Positions 26,054 to 34,368 of a stretch of DNA of 48,022 bases are shown here, piece after piece (within the stretch, counting starts at the first letter, position 1; each line of letters begins with the position of its first letter). The notes below the pieces were generated by a model that was given only the letters and a program-made list of their open reading frames with translations, searched no databases and was not told the origin of the DNA. Made by a program: the position numbers and the translations under genes. Source of the DNA: CAYQZD01 sp964421875 (GTDB taxonomy: Bacteria; Electryoneota; Tariuqbacteria; Tariuqbacterales; Tariuqbacteraceae); contig CAYQZD010000012.1 in the NCBI GenBank assembly GCA_964421875.1, positions 1 to 48,022 on the forward strand. Reading direction: 5' to 3'.

Positions 26054-26152
26054 AACGGTGAAATTAATGCGGATGGGCGCCAGGATTCTGCGGCACATTA
26101 GAAAGCACACAAACTGAACATACAGTAAATTTTTTCAAAGAGGAGTGTTCCT

Positions 26153-28924
26153 ATGAGATTATCTGTCAATCTTACCTCGAAGGCGGCTTTACTTGTTATA
26201 TTGTTAACATTGTGCTTTTCCCTTGCTGCCGGCGCACAATCCAAAGGCAGAATATCCGGTAATGTCAGCGATGAAGAAAGCGGCGAACCGCTGGCGGGAG
26301 CGAATGTTGTCGTAATGGATTATAATCGGGGAGCCTGCACCGACCTTGACGGAGAATACAGTTTCGAGCTGAATCCCGGTTCCTATGAACTGAGGGTAAC
26401 CTATGTCGGTTATAAACCCCTCTACAAGAAAGTCGTAGTAACCGCGGGAGAGGATATAAATCTCGTATTTATGCTTGAACCGGATATCCTCTGCACCGAA
26501 ACAGTGGTTGTGCTGGGGACCAGACGCGCCGACCGCACCGTGATTGAATCTCCGGTGCCGGTCGATGTCATAACCTCGGAAGCGATCAGGGCTACCGGTA
26601 TGACACAGACAACCGAAATCCTGCAGATGCTGGTTCCCTCGCTGAACGCCCCCAAACCGGCCATCAGGGACGGTTCGGACCATATCCGTCCGGCGATGCT
26701 CCGAGGGTTGGGGCCGGATCAGGTGCTGATTTTAGTCAACGGGAAACGGCGTCACACCAGCGCACTGATGCATGTGAACGGCACCATAGGCAGGGGTTCC
26801 ACCGGAGTCGATTTGAACGCAATCCCCCCGACGGCGATTGAGCGGATCGAAGTTTTACGTGACGGGGCTTCCGCGCAATACGGCTCCGACGCCTTAGCAG
26901 GCGTGATAAACATCATTTTGAAGATGGATACCGGATTCGACGCCTCTGTGACCTACGGGCAGTCATTGAGTTCATCCGACAGGGGATACAGCGCGAGCGA
27001 GGGTTTAATCCCCGGCGAAGGCGCTTCAAGTTACGACTGGGATGGTTCGATAGAATCCGTTTCTTATACGGACGGCGTTACCGAGAATATCCACGCCGGA
27101 TACGGATTCAAGATTGGCGAGGGTGAACTGTATGTCAACGGACAATACCGTCACAGCGGCAAGACCAACCGCGCCGGACTCGACCCCCGCCAGCAATATT
27201 TTACCCTGCCGGACGGTTCGGACGACCCTCGCGAAGCAGGTTACGATGAACTGAACCATGAATTCGGAACGGGCGAGCTAAATGATTTAAGCCTTTTCCT
27301 GAACGGTTCTCTTCCTTTCGGCGATAAGGGGAACAGCGTATATGCGTTCGGGGGTATCAGCCGGCGCGACGGGCTTTCTCCCTGTTTTTTCCGCCGGTCT
27401 CTGGATGACCGCACCGTAAGGTCGATTCATCCGGATGGATTTTTGCCGAAAATCAGCACCGTGATTCTCGATTATTCCTTCGCCGCCGGTTTGAAGGGGG
27501 TTTTGGGAAAATGGGTTTATGATATCAGCGAATCCTTCGGCGCGAATTCCTTCGAATTCGGCGTCGAGAACACCAACAACGCTTCAATGGGAGTTGCCAG
27601 CCCCACAGAATTCAAAACGGGCACATTGAAAATCGGTCAAGCCTCCACCAATATCGACATACGGCGGGAGTACGATTTTTTCACCGGTTATCCTTTGAGT
27701 GTGGCAGTCGGCAGTGAATTCAGGTGGGAGAATTATCAGATTACCGCCGGTGAATACGCCTCCTATATCGACGGCGGAGAGGCGATTATCGACGGTCCCA
27801 ACGCGGGGGATCCCGCTCCCACTTGTTCCCAATGTTTCCCCGGTTTTTCCCCTGGCAACGAACAGGATGAATCCCGGACCAACATTGCGCTTTACGCTGA
27901 TTTTGAGAATAATCTAACCGAGCGGTTGATGGCGGGACTTGCCGGGCGTTTCGAGAACTATTCCGATTTTGGTTCCACCATGAACGGAAAGCTGTCCTCG
28001 CGTTATGAGTTGACCGAGGAATTTGCGCTTAGGGGCGCCGCCAGCACCGGCTTTCGGGCGCCTTCGCTGGCGCAATCGTATTTCTCCTCTGTCGCCACAA
28101 TATTTATAAACGGACTGCCTTACGAAATGGGAACCTTTCCGGTGAACACCGCTGTAGCCCGAGCGTTGGGGGCTGAAGACTTGAAGGCGGAAAAGTCGGT
28201 CAATCTCAGCGGCGGAGTAACCTTCAACAAAGACAATCTGTCTCTCTCGTTCGATGCGTACCAAATCGATATTACCGACAGAATCGTTTTCACGGAAGAT
28301 TTCCGGAGTGACGAGATTGCGGCTTTCCTGCAAGACACCCTCGGTCTCAACGCCAATGGGGGGAGGTATTTCACTAACGCGCTCGATACCAGAACCAGGG
28401 GGGTCGATATAATCGGGAGGTATGGAACGAATTTAGGTCCGGGGAAAATACGCCTCACCGCAGCGGTGAATTTCACTGAAACGGAAATTACCAATAAGGG
28501 CGAGATTGACACTCCTCCTGAGCTTCAGCAATATACTACTATCCCGCTATTAGGACGAGTGGAGCAGGGACGTTTTGAGGTGGGACAGCCCCAATCGACT
28601 TATAACTTTATGGCAAATTACTGTTTCGAGGACTGGCGTTTTATGCTGCGGACAATTCGCTACGGCGAGATTAGCGAACTGAACTCCGACAGCGCGGACA
28701 AAGATCAGGAGTTTTCGGCAAAATGGCTCACCGACGGAGAAGTAACATACCGGTTCAACCGGATGATTGCGCTCTCCCTGGGCTCGAAAAACATTTTCGA
28801 TGTTTATCCCGACAAAAGGCTGAAGGTCAACAGTTTCAGCGGTATTATGCCCTACAGCCGTGATTCCTCTCACACCGGATTTACGGGGCGGTATGTCTAT
28901 ACGCGGCTCGATATTAACTATTAG
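26153..28924 (+). CDS. TonB-dependent outer-membrane receptor with carboxypeptidase-regulatory-like domain
   Basis: A 923-residue outer-membrane receptor. A signal peptide (about 1-28, ending GAQS) is followed by a CarboxypepD_reg-like domain (GRISGNVSDEESGEPLAGAN to about 110), then a plug domain (PVPVDVITSEAI, then MLRGLGPDQVLILVNGKRR, then IERIEVLRDGASAQYGSDA, GVINII), then a beta-barrel. It ends in an aromatic residue (LDINY), as outer-membrane barrels usually do. FRAPSLAQ and NLTERLMAG barrel motifs are visible. It probably imports a chelate or small organic ligand using TonB energy; no substrate can be named. The size and domain order are typical of FCB-group receptors. AGAGGAG precedes the ATG. 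No SusD partner is adjacent. Confidence 0.92.
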   Translation: MRLSVNLTSKAALLVILLTLCFSLAAGAQSKGRISGNVSDEESGEPLAGANVVVMDYNRGACTDLDGEYSFELNPGSYELRVTYVGYKPLYKKVVVTAGEDINLVFMLEPDILCTETVVVLGTRRADRTVIESPVPVDVITSEAIRATGMTQTTEILQMLVPSLNAPKPAIRDGSDHIRPAMLRGLGPDQVLILVNGKRRHTSALMHVNGTIGRGSTGVDLNAIPPTAIERIEVLRDGASAQYGSDALAGVINIILKMDTGFDASVTYGQSLSSSDRGYSASEGLIPGEGASSYDWDGSIESVSYTDGVTENIHAGYGFKIGEGELYVNGQYRHSGKTNRAGLDPRQQYFTLPDGSDDPREAGYDELNHEFGTGELNDLSLFLNGSLPFGDKGNSVYAFGGISRRDGLSPCFFRRSLDDRTVRSIHPDGFLPKISTVILDYSFAAGLKGVLGKWVYDISESFGANSFEFGVENTNNASMGVASPTEFKTGTLKIGQASTNIDIRREYDFFTGYPLSVAVGSEFRWENYQITAGEYASYIDGGEAIIDGPNAGDPAPTCSQCFPGFSPGNEQDESRTNIALYADFENNLTERLMAGLAGRFENYSDFGSTMNGKLSSRYELTEEFALRGAASTGFRAPSLAQSYFSSVATIFINGLPYEMGTFPVNTAVARALGAEDLKAEKSVNLSGGVTFNKDNLSLSFDAYQIDITDRIVFTEDFRSDEIAAFLQDTLGLNANGGRYFTNALDTRTRGVDIIGRYGTNLGPGKIRLTAAVNFTETEITNKGEIDTPPELQQYTTIPLLGRVEQGRFEVGQPQSTYNFMANYCFEDWRFMLRTIRYGEISELNSDSADKDQEFSAKWLTDGEVTYRFNRMIALSLGSKNIFDVYPDKRLKVNSFSGIMPYSRDSSHTGFTGRYVYTRLDINY

Positions 28925-29050
28925 CCTTTTTAATTCATAAATTAGACATGATTTACAAAATTAACAAGATATGTCTTATATTATTAAATAGTTGTAATCT
29001 GATATTCGGCAAGTAGTAAGACTATAGTTATCTGAAGTCAAAGATAAATG

Positions 29051-29118
29051 GTCATTCCGGCGCAGCCGGAATCCTTCCGGAGAAGAGGGATTCTGGCTTG
29101 TTTAGCAGCCAGAATGAC
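29051..29118. repeat. GTCATTCCGGCGCAGCCGG hairpin element
   Basis: Begins GTCATTCCGGCGCAGCCGG and ends GGATTCTGGC...GCCAGAATGAC. It has two internal hairpins and terminal GTCATT/AATGAC inverted ends. Confidence 0.75.
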
Positions 29119-29197
29119 GAATACGCTTCATATCAGTAAAGTGTTACGGCAAGTATATTTTATAGCCATTCTTGAAAAGAATGGCAAATAAAAGTAT

Positions 29198-29273
29198 GTC
29201 ATTCCTGCGAAAGCAGGAATCCATCTTATTGTATTTATAATAGATACTGGACTCCCGCTTTCGCGGGAGTGAC
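29198..29273. repeat. Double-hairpin element, GTCATTCCTGCG...CGCGGGAGTGAC
   Basis: Two inward copies of the 25-bp unit (29198-29222 and 29249-29273) face each other around an A/T-rich centre. The unit is the one seen singly at 71-95 and 35593-35617; here the arms have diverged by a few bases. Confidence 0.75.
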
Positions 29274-29410
29274 ATTCCATAGGACAACCTTTTTTAGAAT
29301 CGGTATAATTAAAATCCTGTAAATTTTGTTAATCCTGTCTATTGCAATTAACTTATGAATAATACATCCTAGTTCTCTTCCGCCTTTTAGAAAAAATTAT
29401 TACCTTAAAG

Positions 29411-29439
29411 TTGACTATTGTTTAAATTAATGTTATATT
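29411..29439 (+). promoter_or_regulatory. Sigma70-type promoter for the COG2403-carbamate kinase pair
   Basis: TTGACT (29411-29416), an exact 17-base spacer, and TATATT (29434-29439). It would give a leader of about 155 bases before the GTPase gene. The AT-rich setting means a chance match cannot be excluded. Confidence 0.5.
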
Positions 29440-29455
29440 TTAATATCATAAAACA

Positions 29456-29494
29456 AGCGTTGGTTTTATAGTCCCAAACGCTAGATTTTTTTTT
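29456..29494 (+). terminator. Terminator-like hairpin with T9 run in the leader
   Basis: AGCGTTGG (29456-29463) pairs with CCAAACGCT (29474-29482) with one bulged A, followed within four bases by nine Ts (29486-29494). It lies downstream of the candidate promoter and upstream of the gene, so it may be an attenuator. Alternatively it terminates read-through from upstream. Confidence 0.5.
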
Positions 29495-29602
29495 CAATAT
29501 TCGCCCAAGGTTCACCGGACGGGTTCCGCCCGGAAAATCTTGGGTGAGTTTTTAGTGTCATTTTGTGAATTAATTAACACATATGAGAATAATGGAGGTT
29601 CG

Positions 29603-30922
29603 ATGAAACCGATTAATGTCCTTATTATGGGCGCCGCCGGGCGCGATTTTCACAATTTCAATGTTTTCTACCGGGATAACGAACAATATGCGGTGAAGGC
29701 TTTCACCGCCACTCAGATACCCTATATCGACGATAGACTGTATCCCCCTGAACTGGCTGGCAAGCTTTATCCTAATGGGATTCCAATATACACCGAAGAG
29801 GAACTTCCCGATCTGGTAAAGAGACTTGAGATTCAGGAGGTGGTTTTTTCCTATAGCGACGTTCCCTATGAATATGTTATGCGCAAAGCTTCCGTTGTCA
29901 ACGCCCTCGGCGTCAGCTTCAAGCTGCTGGGAGCGCGGGAGACTATGGTTAAATCGTCCAAGCCGGTGGTTGCGGTTGGCGCGGTTCGCACCGGCGCCGG
30001 TAAAAGCCAGACCACCCGCTATATCTGCAACGCGCTGAAGAACCTGGGATACAAAGTCGCCGCGGTGCGGCATCCGATGCCCTACGGCGACCTTGCGGCT
30101 CAGAAAGTACAGCGCTACGCCACTTTGGAGGACCTGACGAAGCATGATTGCACCATCGAGGAGATGGAAGAGTACGAACCGCATATTGTGAATGGCACCA
30201 TCGTTTACGCCGGGGTCGATTATGAGGCTATCCTGCGCCAGGCTGAGAGCGAGGCTGATGTGGTGGTGTGGGACGGGGGCAACAACGATATGCCCTTCTA
30301 CCTTCCTGACCTCACGGTGATTGTGGCTGACCCGCTGCGTCCGGGGCACGAGGTGAGTTATTACCCCGGCGAGACCAATGTTCGTCTGGCTGACGTAATA
30401 GTTATCAACAAGATTGGGAGCGCGGAGCCGATGGATGTGGATGAGGTTCGGATGAACATCCGCCTCACCAATCCCAAAGCCAGGATTGTCGAAGCCGCCT
30501 CGCCGATTTCGGTTGAAGACCCGGGCGTTATCGAGGGCAAGCGTGTGCTGGTGGTTGAGGACGGGCCGACTTTGACTCACGGTGAGATGGCTTTCGGCGC
30601 CGGTATTGTGGCAGCGGAAAAATTCGGGGCGGCGGAATTGGTGGATCCCCGGCCTTACCTGGTCGGTTCCATCAACGACACCTTTGAGAAGTATCCCGAC
30701 ATCGGAACCCTGCTTCCAGCAATGGGCTACGGCGAGCAGCAGATGAAGGACCTTGAAGCTACCATCGCCGCCGCCGACTGCGACGCGGTTATAATCGGCA
30801 CTCCGATAGACTTGAGGCGGGTGATTGATATCAAGCAGCCTACGGTGCGGGTTCAATACGAACTTCAGGTTATCGGAAAACCCGATCTGTCGGACATTAT
30901 CGCCGCGAAATTTCGGAAGTAA
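29603..30922 (+). CDS. COG2403-type P-loop GTPase (annotated elsewhere as cyclic 2,3-diphosphoglycerate synthetase-like)
   Basis: A 439-residue protein. ATG at 29603 is chosen because GGAGG stands just upstream and the family-typical INVLIMGAAGRDFHNFN follows; the frame opens 63 bases earlier. An N-terminal Rossmann-like domain (about 1-118) precedes a P-loop domain with GAVRTGAGKS at 126-135, VVWDGGNND (Walker B-like) and VIVINKIGSA. COG2403 members are related to the archaeal cyclic 2,3-diphosphoglycerate synthetase, but in bacteria the reaction is unproven. The carbamate kinase gene follows after 26 bases, so a role around carbamoyl phosphate or ATP metabolism is plausible. It has a structured leader with a terminator-like hairpin. 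Confidence 0.85.
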   Translation: MKPINVLIMGAAGRDFHNFNVFYRDNEQYAVKAFTATQIPYIDDRLYPPELAGKLYPNGIPIYTEEELPDLVKRLEIQEVVFSYSDVPYEYVMRKASVVNALGVSFKLLGARETMVKSSKPVVAVGAVRTGAGKSQTTRYICNALKNLGYKVAAVRHPMPYGDLAAQKVQRYATLEDLTKHDCTIEEMEEYEPHIVNGTIVYAGVDYEAILRQAESEADVVVWDGGNNDMPFYLPDLTVIVADPLRPGHEVSYYPGETNVRLADVIVINKIGSAEPMDVDEVRMNIRLTNPKARIVEAASPISVEDPGVIEGKRVLVVEDGPTLTHGEMAFGAGIVAAEKFGAAELVDPRPYLVGSINDTFEKYPDIGTLLPAMGYGEQQMKDLEATIAAADCDAVIIGTPIDLRRVIDIKQPTVRVQYELQVIGKPDLSDIIAAKFRK

Positions 30923-30948
30923 TCCATCGAAAGCCAAACAAGCAAATT

Positions 30949-31902
30949 ATGCTCAATCCTAAGCGCACCGCAGTGGTCGCTTTCGGGGGCAACGCTATCA
31001 GCAGCCCGGAAGAGGAAGACACCATCGCCAACCAGTTCGCTCACACCCGGCAAAGCCTCACCGGAGTGATCGAACTGGCAAGGGCTGGTTACAACCTGGC
31101 GCTGACCCACGGCAATGGTCCTCAGGTTGGCGACGCGCTGCTGCGTGTGGAGCTCTCTTTCCCCAAGGCTCCTTACAAGCCGCTGGGGATACTGGTGGCT
31201 GACACCCAGGGCTCTATGGGTTATATGATTGAGCAGAGCCTGCAGAACGCTTTGAAACTGGCCGGGATTGAGCGCGACGTGGTTACCATTGTGACTCAGG
31301 TTTTGGTGGACCGGGACGACCCTTCGCTCTCCAATCCTTCCAAGTTTGTGGGCAAGTTCTACTCCCAGGAGGAGGCGAAGCGTTTGGCTCAGGATCAGGG
31401 TTGGGTAGTTAAGGATGGGGGCAAGTACGGGTGGCGCCGGGTTGTGGGCAGCCCCAAACCCCGGAGTATTCTCAACAGCGCCGCGATTAAGCGTTTGGTG
31501 GAATCGGGAATGATTGTCATCGCCTCGGGAGGGGGCGGGATTCCGGTCTATTTAGAAGACGACGGCCGGCTTGAGGGTGTCGATGCTGTGGTTGACAAGG
31601 ACCGCGCCGCTGCGGCGCTGGGCATCGACATTGGCGCTCAGGAACTCATTATCCTCACCAATATCGACAAGGTGTACCTCAATTATGGGAAACCCGGCCA
31701 GCGGGCGCTGGACAAGATAACAGTCTCCCAGGCAAAAGCGTATTTGGCTGAGGGTCATTTCCCCCCCGGGAGTATGGGGCCTAAGATTGAAGCCGCGGTG
31801 GGCTTCCTGGAGAATGGAGGGGAAAAAGTCATTATCGCTTCCCTGAATGAGGTGCTTAGCGCTATGGATGGTGAAGCGGGGACCTGGCTGATTCCGGATT
31901 AG
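30949..31902 (+). CDS. arcC: Carbamate kinase
   Basis: A 317-residue amino-acid-kinase-family enzyme matching carbamate kinase in length and motifs: VVAFGGNAISSPEE at the start, LTHGNGPQVGDALLR, the QGSMGYMIEQSLQNAL region, VVASGGGGIPV-type motif (IVIASGGGGIPV), and GSMGPKIEAAVGFLENGG near the end. It makes ATP from carbamoyl phosphate and ADP, or the reverse, in the cytoplasm. No ornithine or other carbamoyltransferase is next to it, so the carbamoyl-phosphate source is not visible. Probably co-transcribed with the COG2403 GTPase. Confidence 0.93.
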   Translation: MLNPKRTAVVAFGGNAISSPEEEDTIANQFAHTRQSLTGVIELARAGYNLALTHGNGPQVGDALLRVELSFPKAPYKPLGILVADTQGSMGYMIEQSLQNALKLAGIERDVVTIVTQVLVDRDDPSLSNPSKFVGKFYSQEEAKRLAQDQGWVVKDGGKYGWRRVVGSPKPRSILNSAAIKRLVESGMIVIASGGGGIPVYLEDDGRLEGVDAVVDKDRAAAALGIDIGAQELIILTNIDKVYLNYGKPGQRALDKITVSQAKAYLAEGHFPPGSMGPKIEAAVGFLENGGEKVIIASLNEVLSAMDGEAGTWLIPD

Positions 31903-32110
31903 CTTATACCGCCAAAATTCCGATTTTCTTGGTTTTTCCGACTGAGAACAATCTAAAGTTATGATATAATTAAGGATAACAGGGTTTACGATTCTGCAAG
32001 TTTACCGGTTTTTAGTTTGAAAATGCCGTATTTATTTTATAACTTGTAGTTTTAATAACTCTAAATCCTTTTTGTTTCCGGTTCGTCCGGATTAGGATGA
32101 ATAGATCTCG

Positions 32111-34093
32111 TTGAAACGCCTTTGGACATATCTGCAGTTGGCGCTCTGGAGTATTTTCATCTTTTCCGCCTTCAAGACGGCGGAGTCGCTCTACTCCCTC
32201 CTCTTCAAACTCTCCGTCTCCGACTCCTACTATCATTCCTGGCACAGCCCGCAGATTGCGTTCATTTATGGTATAGTATTCGCTCTGGTTTCCATCATCT
32301 TAGGCGAGTTTCTCCAGCGATTCACCGCTCCGGAGCGGAGACCCGAACTTAAAATCAGGCTGATTTACCTCAACACAACACTCATCGTCCTGTTCTATAT
32401 CTGGGGAATGTACAATTTCAAGATGAACGGTTTTATAGAGGGGAGCCGCAGTCCGATATTCGGCACATTTATGAAACCTGCGGTTCTCTATGGAAATTTG
32501 CTGATATTACTGATGTTCATCTTCATCTTTCCGGGGATAAAGCGGCTTGTTACCCGCCTCAGCCCGGTTCTGTCAGGCAAGTACTTTGCGGTGTTTCCCG
32601 CAGTGATGATTATTCTCGCCCTGGGATTTGAGAGCCTGGTTTGGAGCATCGACCCTAACCGGCGCATTCACGCCGCGGGGGTGGGCAGGCTTCAGGCTGA
32701 AGCTGGCAAGCCCAACGTGCTGTTAGTGATAGTGGATACAATGCGGTCCGACCTTTTGGGCTGTTACGGCGATACCACGGGACTCACTCCCAACATCGAC
32801 AAAGCCGCCGCTGACGGCTGTATATTCCGCCGGCATTACACGAACTGTCCCTGGACCTCGCCGAGTTTCGCTTCGATTTACACATCCGACAGCCCCTATC
32901 GGTGGTTTCTGAGGAGGAATCTGGATGGAATGACCACTCACCGCGAGGGGGATTTCGAATACTTTGCGGTGAATAAGATCTCGGAATACGAAAAGACCCT
33001 GCCCTATTACTTCAGAAACGGGGGATACGGCGTAATCACTTTCCAGCCCAATGGTTGTGTCGATTCCGACCTGAACTTCCACCTCTTCAACCATTTCTAC
33101 ATGAACAGCTACAATCACAGCCAAAAGCAGAATCTGATGCTGCTGGTCTATCAGCGGTTGATCGATTCTCTCAAGGAGCACCGGAAGGTCAACCTGACCG
33201 GTTTTCTGGGGATTCACCGGAATTTAAAAAGCCGGCATTGCGCCTACGGCGACAGACTTACGGACTACGTGATTAATACGATGAAGACGATGCGGAACCG
33301 TCCTTTCCTGATTATGGTCAACTATATGGATGTGCACGAATATATCAGGCGCACACCTGAACTGGACTATAAAGCAGCTTCGAAGCTGCATTTACCGGAT
33401 TTACCGCCTCCGATTGACGACGCGCGCAATACGGATTGGCAGGACTATGTTTTCAGTATGAAATATGTCGATGAGCAAATCGGCAGGCTGCACCGATTTC
33501 TGAAAGAATCCGGCTTATTCGAAAACACAGTATTCATCGTCACCTCCGACCACGGCGAACAGTTTTTGGAGCATAACCGTAAGAGCCATGGGGTTACGGT
33601 TTACAACGAAGAGATACTGGTTCCGATGATAATCAGTTATCCTCCTGCAATCTCCTCCGGCGGTGAAATCGACTACCTGACCTGTCATCAAGACCTGCTC
33701 CCCACCCTGGTCAACCTCTGCGAACTGGAGGGAGAAGCGAGCGCTTTCAACGGCGTCGATATATTCAAGGACAGCAGCAACGACCGTTTTATTTTTTCAG
33801 GTTACACCCTGCGCACCTACGACAAAGCCGCGGTTATGCATAGGGATTGGAAATTAATATACGATTCTTACGATGGGGGATATTCTTTCTATAATTTAGG
33901 CGACGACCCTGCCGAACTCAATCCACTGGCGATGGAGAATTATCCCGTTGCCGTAGCTATGAAGGACAGCTTAAGAATGTGGATGGAACGAAACGAAGGT
34001 TATCAACAGGAGTTAGCTAAAGTTTTGGGGAAGGGAACTCATGGCATAGCTATGGACCGGAGCAAACTCAGAGCTATCGGCTATATCAGGTAA
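32111..34093 (+). CDS. Membrane-anchored sulfatase/alkaline-phosphatase-superfamily enzyme with Thr at the nucleophile position
   Basis: A 660-residue protein starting at TTG. About five hydrophobic segments (near residues 7-23, 48-66, 84-101, 123-142 and 158-178) precede a catalytic domain from about 200. Metal and active-site motifs are VLLVIVDTMRSD (D209), LTPNIDKAA and VTSDHGEQFLEH. Sulfatases carry (C/S)xPxR; here the aligned stretch is T249-S250-P251-S252-F253, so the formylglycine Cys/Ser and the Arg are both absent. Thr at this place is found in phosphoethanolamine and lipoteichoic-acid-type transferases. A phosphotransferase or phosphodiesterase acting on envelope glycans or lipids is therefore at least as likely as a sulfatase. 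No close operon partner. Confidence 0.82.
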   Translation: MKRLWTYLQLALWSIFIFSAFKTAESLYSLLFKLSVSDSYYHSWHSPQIAFIYGIVFALVSIILGEFLQRFTAPERRPELKIRLIYLNTTLIVLFYIWGMYNFKMNGFIEGSRSPIFGTFMKPAVLYGNLLILLMFIFIFPGIKRLVTRLSPVLSGKYFAVFPAVMIILALGFESLVWSIDPNRRIHAAGVGRLQAEAGKPNVLLVIVDTMRSDLLGCYGDTTGLTPNIDKAAADGCIFRRHYTNCPWTSPSFASIYTSDSPYRWFLRRNLDGMTTHREGDFEYFAVNKISEYEKTLPYYFRNGGYGVITFQPNGCVDSDLNFHLFNHFYMNSYNHSQKQNLMLLVYQRLIDSLKEHRKVNLTGFLGIHRNLKSRHCAYGDRLTDYVINTMKTMRNRPFLIMVNYMDVHEYIRRTPELDYKAASKLHLPDLPPPIDDARNTDWQDYVFSMKYVDEQIGRLHRFLKESGLFENTVFIVTSDHGEQFLEHNRKSHGVTVYNEEILVPMIISYPPAISSGGEIDYLTCHQDLLPTLVNLCELEGEASAFNGVDIFKDSSNDRFIFSGYTLRTYDKAAVMHRDWKLIYDSYDGGYSFYNLGDDPAELNPLAMENYPVAVAMKDSLRMWMERNEGYQQELAKVLGKGTHGIAMDRSKLRAIGYIR

Positions 34094-34144
34094 TGCGCGG
34101 CGAGTTTCATTATCGATTATAATATCGCTGTTTGAAGTGTAAGC

Positions 34145-34237
34145 GTCATTCTGTCAAGCGTAGCGAAGAAAGAATCTTTCTTTATTTTTACAGCTTTTGC
34201 GAGAATAAAAGAAGGATTCTGGCTTTGCCAGAATGAC
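34145..34237. repeat. GTCATTCTG...CAGAATGAC hairpin element
   Basis: A 93-base element with inverted ends GTCATTCTG and CAGAATGAC, and internal pairing of AAGAATCTTTCTTT with AGAAGGATTCT. Same family as 1143-1222 and 25596-25688. It occupies most of the gap between the sulfatase-like gene and the next leader. Confidence 0.75.
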
Positions 34238-34368
34238 CGAATTAGAGTTTGCGCGATCAACTTAATAATTACGTTCCCGGAGAAGTTTTGGTAGAATTTG
34301 TGATAAACATAATCATAAATCAAATCACTTTAAACCAATTTCAATCTAAAAACTTTAGGAGGAAAACC

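Larger units (their letters stand above)
25095..26152. other. 1.06-kb non-coding region with several repeat families
   Basis: No gene is supported here. Present are a degenerate GAT/GATGAT microsatellite at about 25158-25186, a half copy of the GTCATTGCGAACG element at 25401-25429, a GTCAC...AGAATGAC hairpin element at 25596-25688, a CCCCCTT-type inverted repeat at 25755-25864, and a CTGGCAGGTC/GACCTGCCAG inverted repeat at 26013-26053. The TonB receptor's own leader occupies the last about 60 bases, with AGAGGAG before the start. Confidence 0.7.
28925..29602. other. 678-base intergenic region with hairpin repeats and a candidate structured leader
   Basis: No gene is seen. It contains two palindromic elements (29051-29118 and 29198-29273), a candidate promoter (29411-29439), a terminator-like hairpin with a T-run (29456-29494) and a second hairpin (29504-29544) just ahead of the COG2403 gene. 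Confidence 0.7.

Noticed and set aside
29504..29544. Possible ykkC/guanidine-type riboswitch ahead of the COG2403 gene, suggested by GGGTTCCG
   Set aside because: Only a short match to the ykkC-type core is present; the other conserved ykkC segments are not seen. Kept only as an unassigned structured leader.
29570..30937. 455-codon open frame on the minus strand
   Set aside because: It is exactly antisense to the COG2403 GTPase, whose motifs and ribosome site are clear; the antisense translation shows no family pattern and reflects codon bias.
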